Below, one piece after another: positions 1 to 4,609 of a stretch of 5,236 nt of DNA (its first letter is position 1; each line of letters begins with the position of its first letter). Where the stretch lies: contig JAOAAR010000153.1 in NCBI GenBank assembly GCA_026418755.1, forward strand, positions 1 to 5,236. The letters are read 5' to 3'. Both the position numbers and the translations under genes were made by a program. A model generated the notes under the pieces. The model was not told the origin of the DNA. It searched no databases and saw only the letters and a program-made list of their open reading frames with translations. Source of the stretch: Planctomycetota bacterium (GTDB lineage: Bacteria > Planctomycetota > SKW154).

Positions 1-777
1 GAAAGTTGGGTCAGCCACTTTCACTGCGGGGTTGTCCACTTGAAAGTAGAAGAGGTCCTCTATACCATTTTTGAGCAGTCCTTCAAGAAGGCCACTTTTT
101 ACCAGTACATCAAAGAAACCTCCATGCCCATCAGGGCTCAACGCTATTCTGCCTTTCTCCTCCATCACCAGTTTTCCGCGTTCATCCAGCACTGGAACCA
201 TTCCTTGTTTAAGAAAGTGGACCGTTCCCTTTGCCAGTCCGAAATTCTGATTCTCTTCGAAGAACTCTCTTATTCGCTTATCAGTGGCATCAGATGTCAT
301 AATAAGCCACGGAAGAAGGGTTGAGTATCGTTTTCTAATCGCTGCTATTTTTTCGGCAAAGAGTTGAATAAGGGTTTTGCCGGTGATTGGACCCACTTTC
401 AGAAGCGCTTTTGAGTCGAAAAGCCCCATGCGTGACGAAACTCCTCCCGCAACGGTTGCAACTGCTACTTTTCCTTTACGCAGATGCTCTTTGCCGACCG
501 CTTTTGCATCCTCAAACCGCTTTTCGTCCGTCTCAGTTTGGGGCAGATGCACCACCGGTGGAAGCATCAACTCGCCAAAACTGACAGGAGAACTCTTCAG
601 ACGGAGTCTCCTCCCCATTTCGGTTACGAACCTGAAATCTATACTGCTCACTTGGGCGAGAAGTGAATCTTTCTCTTCCTCAGACAACTCCTCCCACCAT
701 CTGAAGATGTGACCCTGTCTCGCCCTATAAACTTTAGCGATAGTCACTCTTTCTCTCTCATTCCTACCTTTTATCAT
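1..777 (-). CDS. UDPGP-family (UAP1-like) sugar-1-phosphate uridylyltransferase, N-terminal 259 residues (partial)
   Basis: This enzyme family transfers UMP from UTP to a sugar 1-phosphate (GlcNAc-1-P, GalNAc-1-P or Glc-1-P) in the cytoplasm, making nucleotide sugars for the envelope. Reading leftward from ATG 777 gives 259 open codons to base 1, so the C-terminus lies outside. The N-terminal segment GQ/HxxRxWxxL at about 20-32, the glycine loop VAGGVSSRMG (109-118) with K123, GKTLIQLFAEKI (133-144), PWLIMTS (156-162), QGMVPVL (191-197), SPDGHGG (214-220) and QVDNPAVKVADPTF (246-259) follow eukaryotic-type UAP1 in order. The loop is unusual: the family normally has GGQGTRLG followed by PKG, here GGVSSRMG and SKA. 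The start has only a weak upstream GGAAAG; in-frame TAA at 804-802 limits extension, with TTG 798 the only upstream alternative. It lies 60 bases after glyQ on the same strand. The family is firm; the exact sugar is not determinable. Confidence 0.88.
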   Translation of the reverse strand, partial: MIKGRNERERVTIAKVYRARQGHIFRWWEELSEEEKDSLLAQVSSIDFRFVTEMGRRLRLKSSPVSFGELMLPPVVHLPQTETDEKRFEDAKAVGKEHLRKGKVAVATVAGGVSSRMGLFDSKALLKVGPITGKTLIQLFAEKIAAIRKRYSTLLPWLIMTSDATDKRIREFFEENQNFGLAKGTVHFLKQGMVPVLDERGKLVMEEKGRIALSPDGHGGFFDVLVKSGLLEGLLKNGIEDLFYFQVDNPAVKVADPTF

Positions 778-805
778 CTTTGCGCCACTTCTTTCCAAAC
801 ATTAC

Positions 806-824
806 AAACAGTCTTTTACTGTTT
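806..824. other. 7-bp perfect inverted repeat in the glyQ to UDPGP gap
   Basis: AAACAGT (806-812) and ACTGTTT (818-824) are perfect inverted arms around a 5-base loop, in the 60-base gap between the glyQ stop and the downstream start. On the plus strand the right arm runs into a T tract (822-827), which looks terminator-like, but no plus-strand gene precedes it. On the minus strand, where transcription is expected, no T run of useful length follows. The stem is A/T-rich and weak. It could be a minor attenuator or RNA-processing site between the two genes, or chance. Confidence 0.25.
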
Positions 825-837
825 TTTGGCAATCCTC

Positions 838-1710
838 TCACAATTTTGGTTTTGACTCCTTAAGAAAAGTCTCCGCACAACGGCGAGCCAAATTCCTTAT
901 CCTCAATATATACTGTGTGCGCTGCTGCGGACTAATCGCCCCTCTTGCATCAAGAAGGTTGAAAGTGTGCGAACACTTTATCAGATAATCATACGCTGGT
1001 CTTAAGAGGGGCTCGTTGACATCTCCTCTCTGATGCGACAGGAGAGCGATTGCTGTTTGTTCGTACTCTTCGAAATTCTGCAGAAGATTCTGAACAGAAG
1101 CCGCCTCAAAGTTAAAAACAGAAAACTCATACTCCGTCACCTTGTGTATATCCCCATACTTCACCCCTTTCGCCCATTCGATTTCAAATACACTTTTAAC
1201 TCCCTGCAGAAACATTGCAATTCTTTCAAGACCGTATGTTATTTCAAGGGGGATTGTTTTGAGCGCAAAAGAGCCCATCTGCTGGAAATATGTGAACTGC
1301 GTGATTTCGAGACCGTCAAGGCGCACCTCCCAGCCTAAACCAGTGGCACCAAGCGTCGGCGATTCCCAATCGTCCTCTATAAAGCGCACATCATGTTCTA
1401 CTACATCTATCCCAAGAAAACGGAGACTATCAAGATACATTTTCTGAGAATCATCTGGCGCAGGTTTTATAAGAATCTGATACTGATAATAATGCTGCAA
1501 CCTGTATGGGTTTTCGCCGTATCTCCCATCTGTAGGTCTGCGCGACGGCTCGACATATGCGTAGCGGCAGTCGTTCGGTGAAAGCGAGCCGAAAAAAGTG
1601 AACGGGTTGAATGTTCCCGCACCTTTTTCTATATCATACGGCTGAACAAGCGCACATCCCTTACTAGCCCAGTACTCATTTAATTTCATTATCACATCTT
1701 GAAAATACAT
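838..1710 (-). CDS. glyQ: Glycyl-tRNA synthetase alpha subunit
   Basis: GlyQ is the catalytic chain of the two-subunit (alpha2beta2) bacterial glycyl-tRNA synthetase, a cytoplasmic class II enzyme that makes glycyl-adenylate and charges tRNA-Gly together with GlyS. The 290-residue length is normal. Visible landmarks are VQPYDIEKGAGTFNP (22-36), motif 2 around EPSRRPTDGRYGENP (54-68) with LQHYYQYQ (71-78), EITQFTYFQQ (135-144), motif 3 EITYGLERIAMFLQG (156-170) and the C-terminal CSHTFNLLDARGAIS (246-260). Details such as TFFGSL and EFSVFNFE match my memory of Thermotoga GlyQ better than the E. coli protein. ATG 1710 is preceded by AAGGGGGA about 6 bases upstream. It lies 27 bases after the nuclease-like gene. 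GlyS is not downstream, which is less common than a glyQS pair. Two positions I recall as tryptophan are T123 and R130 here. Confidence 0.97.
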   Translation of the reverse strand: MYFQDVIMKLNEYWASKGCALVQPYDIEKGAGTFNPFTFFGSLSPNDCRYAYVEPSRRPTDGRYGENPYRLQHYYQYQILIKPAPDDSQKMYLDSLRFLGIDVVEHDVRFIEDDWESPTLGATGLGWEVRLDGLEITQFTYFQQMGSFALKTIPLEITYGLERIAMFLQGVKSVFEIEWAKGVKYGDIHKVTEYEFSVFNFEAASVQNLLQNFEEYEQTAIALLSHQRGDVNEPLLRPAYDYLIKCSHTFNLLDARGAISPQQRTQYILRIRNLARRCAETFLKESKPKL

Positions 1711-1716
1711 TTTTCG

Positions 1717-1724
1717 TCCCCCTT
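1717..1724 (-). promoter_or_regulatory. Ribosome binding site of glyQ
   Basis: Read on the minus strand, AAGGGGGA lies about 6 bases before ATG 1710, inside a G-rich stretch that fills the 27-base gap after the upstream stop codon. It supports this start. An ATG at 1736 is out of frame with glyQ. Confidence 0.6.
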
Positions 1725-1737
1725 CCCCCTCGTCATC

Positions 1738-2505
1738 TTATCCTCCAAACAAATCCTTCTTCACCTTTTCCGTCTTCAAACATTTGTTGACATAGTAATT
1801 GTCAGGCTCGTGCTTAAGCGGACGTGTCCTGATTTCAAATTTAGGGTCTCTAGGACTATCAGAGTCAAACAAAACTAATCCTATTCCAAATATCAAACAT
1901 AAGGCTTCTACTCTCGCAATCTCCTCTGGAGCCGTATTTTTTGGAATGACTATATAAGATTTATGGCTGAATAACTTATACGAACAAGCCTGCCCGAACG
2001 CCGTCACCAACTCCTTACTATCCGCCTTTATCTCCGCAGACACGATTTCCGTTGGAACTTTCACAATGTCGTCTATCGCTGATTCTCGCTTACCTATCAC
2101 ATCTGGCGTCCCCCACTTATCCCTAAAAATGTTTTCTCCAAGAGGAATTGCCTTCGTGCATTCTTCCAATTCATTGACAAGCCAGTCCGCAAAAGGTTTG
2201 TAAAATTTTTTTTCTTTTTCTCTCTCTTCTCTTTCTCTCTTTGTTGGTGAAGGTGGTGGTGTAGCCCCTGTCTCTCCTCTAAATTTTATATGACGGAAAA
2301 GCCCCTTCTCTGGTTTATAGACTTCACCACTTCTTGTTTCATGTAAATTCCAAATCGTTCCTTCGATAGTGTTAACAGGAACATCCGGCAATTTTTCCCT
2401 TAACATATCCCGGAGTCTCGAACTACGAATTCCATCATGGTACTCCTCAAGTATTTCCAGCGCCTCCCTTATAATCCGATCCTTCTTTGTCTCCTTCTTT
2501 GTCAT
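1738..2505 (-). CDS. HARE-HTH-like winged helix plus PD-(D/E)XK nuclease-like protein
   Basis: I recognise no named gene; the architecture suggests a DNA-binding nuclease. Residues about 10-76 have a helix-turn-helix pattern: REALEILEEYHDGIRSSRL, then a TIEGTIWNL recognition-helix-like segment (47-55), then a short wing ending GLFRHIKF. This resembles HARE-HTH domains, which are known to be fused to restriction endonucleases. Residues about 80-100 form a proline-rich then highly charged linker (KREREEREKEKK). The C-terminal part has a PD-(D/E)XK layout: helix FADWLVNELEE (105-115), GTPDVIG with D135 (132-138), SAEIKAD with E158 and K160 (156-162), and a following helix with Q172 and Y176, then SYIVIPKN. 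Start ATG 2505 has a strong AGGAGGAG 5 bases upstream. No methyltransferase is adjacent, and the gene sits between tdh-like and glyQ. Nuclease activity is inference; a nuclease-fold regulator is the alternative. Confidence 0.75.
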   Translation of the reverse strand: MTKKETKKDRIIREALEILEEYHDGIRSSRLRDMLREKLPDVPVNTIEGTIWNLHETRSGEVYKPEKGLFRHIKFRGETGATPPPSPTKREREEREKEKKFYKPFADWLVNELEECTKAIPLGENIFRDKWGTPDVIGKRESAIDDIVKVPTEIVSAEIKADSKELVTAFGQACSYKLFSHKSYIVIPKNTAPEEIARVEALCLIFGIGLVLFDSDSPRDPKFEIRTRPLKHEPDNYYVNKCLKTEKVKKDLFGG

Positions 2506-2510
2506 TACAA

Positions 2511-2518
2511 CTCCTCCT
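2511..2518 (-). promoter_or_regulatory. Strong ribosome binding site of the nuclease-like gene
   Basis: On the minus strand AGGAGGAG is followed by TTGTA and then ATG 2505. It is a near-perfect Shine-Dalgarno sequence in the 42-base gap after the dehydrogenase stop, so this gene is probably translated independently within the shared transcript. Confidence 0.8.
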
Positions 2519-2547
2519 ACAAAACCTACAAAAAAAGTCTTCCTTCT

Positions 2548-3600
2548 TTATGAACCGAAAGGAAGAAGAACAATCTTTCCGACGCTTCTATCGGGTGACT
2601 TCATCTTCTCCATCGCTTCGTTGATTTTCTCCATTGGATATGTGTGCGTGATAACGGGCTTCGGATTGAGCCTTCCGGAACGGAGCAATCCTTGCATCGT
2701 GAACCAAGTCTTATACATTAAGCGTCCGTTTATGCCAGTTATATTCACCCCTTTGAAAATCACCCCCTCTGCAAGCGCCATTTTTACGGCACCCGACGGA
2801 ATCCCGAACGCTACAAATCTGCCCCCTTTACGGACGACAGAGAGGCCGACATCGATTGCTTCTTGGCTGCCTGTCATCTCAAGGACGACATCCACGCCAA
2901 CACCTTGGGTCACATCCATCACCAGTTTTTTCACATCCTCGTTCTTGTTTATGATATAGTCGGCGCCTAACTCTTTCATTATCTTTCTTCTGAACTCGTG
3001 CTTGATGACGCTGATGACAGGGTAGGCGCTTGATGCTTTTGAGACGGCTGTAGCAAACATTCCTGCAGGTCCGCAGCCGAAGACCGCCACGCTTTTTCCT
3101 ACCACATCACCTTCTGATACACAATACACAGAGTTACCCAGCGGCTCTTGGACCGCTGCAACATTGACATCCATATCTTTCGGATTCTTCCATGCACAAA
3201 CGGCGGGGAGTCTGACATATTCGGCATAGCATCCATCTGTATCAACACCGAGAATTTTCAAGTTACCGCAGATGTGTTGTTGGTCGTTGCGGCATTGATA
3301 GCAGGTGCCACAGGGGATATGGCTCTCTGCACTCACGAAGTCGCCGACGGAGAACCCTGTAACGCCTGGACCGACTTCAACAACATCTCCGCAGAATTCA
3401 TGTCCGATAGTTATAGGGGGTTTGATTCTCTTCTGCGACCATTCGTCCCATGACCAGATATGGCTGTCCGTGCCGCAGATTGCCGCTCGCCTCACCTTTA
3501 CAAGCAAGTCTCCGTAACCTACCTGGGGAATCGGTATCTCCTTGATTTCGAACCCAGGTGATGGTTTCGCCTTCAAAACCGCCTTCATCGTTCTCTTCAA
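2548..3600 (-). CDS. tdh: Zinc-dependent L-threonine 3-dehydrogenase (MDR superfamily)
   Basis: Tdh oxidises L-threonine to 2-amino-3-ketobutyrate with NAD+, the first step of threonine breakdown to glycine and acetyl-CoA in the cytoplasm. The 350 residues match the usual length of about 340-350. Catalytic zinc and proton-relay residues are C42, T44, H47, H67 and E68 (ICGTDSHIW, then GHEF). The structural zinc site is C97, C100, C103 and C111. WDEWSQ (51-56) and the late TWFTMQGLLRSGRL segment are typical of Tdh, not of general alcohol dehydrogenases. The nucleotide loop is GCGPAG (175-180). GVDTDG and QEPLGN resemble archaeal Tdh. The acidic residue expected at the end of the second Rossmann strand is missing (I199, K200). 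I chose TTG 3600, because AAGGAGGA lies 6 bases upstream and C42 then matches Pyrococcus numbering; ATG 3588 is possible. No kbl gene is adjacent. Confidence 0.9.
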   Translation of the reverse strand: MKRTMKAVLKAKPSPGFEIKEIPIPQVGYGDLLVKVRRAAICGTDSHIWSWDEWSQKRIKPPITIGHEFCGDVVEVGPGVTGFSVGDFVSAESHIPCGTCYQCRNDQQHICGNLKILGVDTDGCYAEYVRLPAVCAWKNPKDMDVNVAAVQEPLGNSVYCVSEGDVVGKSVAVFGCGPAGMFATAVSKASSAYPVISVIKHEFRRKIMKELGADYIINKNEDVKKLVMDVTQGVGVDVVLEMTGSQEAIDVGLSVVRKGGRFVAFGIPSGAVKMALAEGVIFKGVNITGINGRLMYKTWFTMQGLLRSGRLNPKPVITHTYPMEKINEAMEKMKSPDRSVGKIVLLPFGS

Positions 3601-3606
3601 ATCTTT

Positions 3607-3614
3607 TCCTCCTT
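3607..3614 (-). promoter_or_regulatory. Ribosome binding site that favours the TTG start of tdh
   Basis: On the minus strand AAGGAGGA lies 6 bases before TTG 3600 and 18 bases before ATG 3588. Its spacing fits the TTG start. Only a weak AAGAG lies before the ATG. Confidence 0.75.
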
Positions 3615-3635
3615 AAAACTACGAGACTCTTTATA

Positions 3636-3663
3636 ATTTTACTGGACGATTTCTCATTTGCAA
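3636..3663 (-). promoter_or_regulatory. Candidate sigma-70-type promoter of the minus-strand gene set
   Basis: On the minus strand TTGCAA (3663-3658) and TAAAAT (3641-3636) are separated by 16 bases, with an overlapping TATAAA at 3635-3630 as another possible -10. Transcription would start near 3625, leaving a leader of about 25 bases before TTG 3600 that contains the strong ribosome binding site. This is a pattern match by eye in A/T-rich DNA. Confidence 0.45.
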
Positions 3664-3754
3664 CCCTATGAATCTCTTATCATCAGAGACCTTTCTTCAA
3701 AGAGACGCTCATATTTTATACACTCTCGGAGAAGGTAGCGGTTTCCGTGATTTT

Positions 3755-3794
3755 TTGGGTTTTTTGGCGCTGTTGGGTTATAATCGGTTATAAT
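3755..3794 (+). promoter_or_regulatory. Candidate plus-strand promoter with duplicated TATAAT
   Basis: Two exact TATAAT hexamers, at 3779-3784 and 3789-3794, lie within a 9-base direct repeat GGTTATAAT (3776-3784 and 3786-3794). Possible -35 boxes are TTGGGT (3755-3760, 18 bases before the first) and TTGGCG (3764-3769, 19 bases before the second). The site is 33-48 bases upstream of ATG 3827. It probably drives the 91-residue gene and the overlapping lipoprotein gene. Confidence 0.55.
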
Positions 3795-3811
3795 TATGTA
3801 AGGAGAAAACT

Positions 3812-3821
3812 AAGGAGGAGG
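3812..3821 (+). promoter_or_regulatory. Strong ribosome binding site of the 91-residue gene
   Basis: AAGGAGGAGG ends 5 bases before ATG 3827, which is close to a perfect anti-16S match. It is the best evidence that the small downstream ORF is translated. A second, weaker TAAGGAG motif lies just upstream, at 3799-3805. Confidence 0.8.
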
Positions 3822-3826
3822 GGCAT

Positions 3827-4102
3827 ATGGAGGAGAGGAAGATAAGAAAGTACCTTATGGAGATAGGTAGGATTGTGAGTATTTTGCTAAACTCTTCAGA
3901 GGAGTTGCGAGAAGTGCTTAAAATGATGGAGAAAGAAGGTTATAGAGTGAATATAGGGTTTGTAAGTATGGTGACAGGAGGAGGAATGAAGAAGAAGGCA
4001 GAGTTGCGATTTGAAGTGACGGATGAAGATAAAGAGTTTTTGAAGAGGATAGGGATAAGATACGATGAGGATGAAAACACTCGAGATAGTGGCAGTAGTT
4101 AG
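3827..4102 (+). CDS. Small uncharacterised protein, 91 residues
   Basis: I do not recognise this gene. It is supported by a nearly perfect ribosome binding site, a well-placed upstream promoter candidate and an operon-like overlap with the next gene. The product is charged and has no signal peptide, membrane segment or cysteine, so it is probably cytoplasmic. Residues about 3-37 look like two amphipathic helices (RKYLMEIGRIVSILL and SEELREVLKMMEKEG). A strand-like segment YRVNIGFVSMVTGGG (39-53) follows, then KAELRFEVT (57-65) and a helix DEDKEFLKRIG (66-76). The acidic, polar tail DEDENTRDSGSS looks disordered. The gene is strikingly purine-rich on its coding strand (many AGG, AGA, GAG and AAG codons). 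Its last 38 bases overlap the lipoprotein ORF in another frame. A small regulatory or adaptor role is possible, but nothing in the sequence assigns it. Confidence 0.75.
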   Translation: MEERKIRKYLMEIGRIVSILLNSSEELREVLKMMEKEGYRVNIGFVSMVTGGGMKKKAELRFEVTDEDKEFLKRIGIRYDEDENTRDSGSS

Positions 4103-4508
4103 TGTTTTTGTCTGCAGTTGTTCGGTAACGCTTAAAGATTTAAAGGCACCCTTGATTCTGCCACCGGATGTGTCACCCCTTTATGCGGTTGCGCTTTTTC
4201 GTTTGGCGGTCAGCCTAGGAGAATATGATGCCGCTTACGCACTTCTTACGGAGAAGACGAAGAAAGAAATGGGTTACTGGAAGTTCAGAACCTTGCTCCA
4301 GTTCAACCTTTCGATTCCTCTGGGGGAGCAAGAGGTTGCAGCATACGATTTCATAACAGGAGCAAAGACAATCGGGCTGATTGAGCGTGAAGACGAAAAC
4401 ATTGTGGATGTAGGATTTCAATGGGAAAACATCAGGTTGTACCTCTATGTGGGTAAAGAGGGGGAGTTTTGGAGGATAGGGTTTTACGAAACTGCTCTTG
4501 GGTATTGA
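4065..4508 (+). CDS. Predicted lipoprotein with NTF2-like look
   Basis: The 147-residue product starts with a short hydrophobic signal (EIVAVVSVFV) followed by a lipobox-like VCSC, so C19 is the likely lipidated cysteine and the mature protein would be membrane-anchored outside the cytoplasm. Mature residues about 38-147 (SPLYAVALFRLAVSLGEYDAAYALLTEKTKKEM, then strand-rich ENIVDVGFQWENIRLYLYVGKEGEFWRIGFYE) have the helix-then-sheet pattern of small NTF2-like or DUF4878-type secreted proteins. In those, a helix pair containing a G-D/E-Y-D-x-A-Y phrase precedes a curved sheet. That is inference from pattern; catalytic residues are not evident. ATG 4065 and ATG 4071 are both possible; GGATAGGG at 4047-4054 slightly favours 4065. 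The start overlaps the preceding gene by 32-38 bases, which suggests coupled translation. It is followed by a new promoter. Confidence 0.82.
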   Translation: MRMKTLEIVAVVSVFVCSCSVTLKDLKAPLILPPDVSPLYAVALFRLAVSLGEYDAAYALLTEKTKKEMGYWKFRTLLQFNLSIPLGEQEVAAYDFITGAKTIGLIEREDENIVDVGFQWENIRLYLYVGKEGEFWRIGFYETALGY

Positions 4509-4532
4509 CAAGCGGCTTTTAAGGTATAGAAT
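4505..4532 (+). promoter_or_regulatory. Promoter of the He_PIG lipoprotein gene
   Basis: A perfect TTGACA (4505-4510) and TAGAAT (4527-4532) are 16 bases apart. The -35 box contains the TGA stop codon (4506-4508) of the preceding gene. The expected start near 4539-4540 gives a leader of about 70 bases before ATG 4610. The downstream lipoprotein therefore probably has its own transcript. Confidence 0.6.
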
Positions 4533-4588
4533 TATTATGTTTGTGAAGTTTTAGTTCGTCTTAACTTTTTAGAAACGGCTTTTTAAGG
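4513..4588 (+). repeat. Short direct repeat CGGCTTTT(T)AAGG
   Basis: CGGCTTTTAAGG (4513-4524) lies in the spacer of the candidate promoter and recurs as CGGCTTTTTAAGG (4576-4588) in the leader, with start points 63 bases apart and one extra T. Such a pair could be an operator bound twice, but it may also be chance in A/T-rich DNA. Confidence 0.35.
4547..4570 (+). terminator. Weak terminator-like hairpin in the leader
   Basis: AAGTT and AACTT arms flank a short internal segment (AG, TTCGT loop, CT) and are followed by a T run at about 4566-4570. It could partly end read-through from the preceding gene or attenuate the new transcript. The stem is A/T-rich with mismatches, so this is a weak call. 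Confidence 0.2.
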
Positions 4589-4595
4589 ACAAGTT

Positions 4596-4600
4596 GGAGG
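4596..4600 (+). promoter_or_regulatory. Ribosome binding site of the He_PIG lipoprotein
   Basis: GGAGG is 9 bases before ATG 4610. It supports this start over the in-frame ATG at 4619. Confidence 0.65.
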
Positions 4601-4609
4601 ATAGTAGTG

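Noticed and set aside
40..712. Plus-strand open frames of 60-111 codons in the first 700 bases
   Set aside because: They are antisense to the UDPGP-family gene, whose protein matches the UAP1 family along its whole visible length.
1033..1581. Plus-strand open frames opposite glyQ
   Set aside because: They are shadows of a highly conserved synthetase gene, with no recognisable protein features.
2206..2242. A 37-base pyrimidine-only tract on the plus strand, possibly triplex-forming or regulatory
   Set aside because: It is explained by the charged coiled linker (KREREEREKEKK and following Lys/Phe codons) of the nuclease-like protein on the other strand.
2369..2959. A 196-codon open frame on the plus strand opposite the dehydrogenase and nuclease-like genes
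   Set aside because: It spans the antisense of two well-supported genes and their gap, its product is serine/threonine/proline-rich with no family resemblance, and it lacks a ribosome binding site.
3672..3710. Repeated AGAGAC and a TCTCT/AGAGA hairpin-like pair in the divergent region
   Set aside because: The arms are only 5-6 bases with low complexity, and they do not line up with either promoter candidate.
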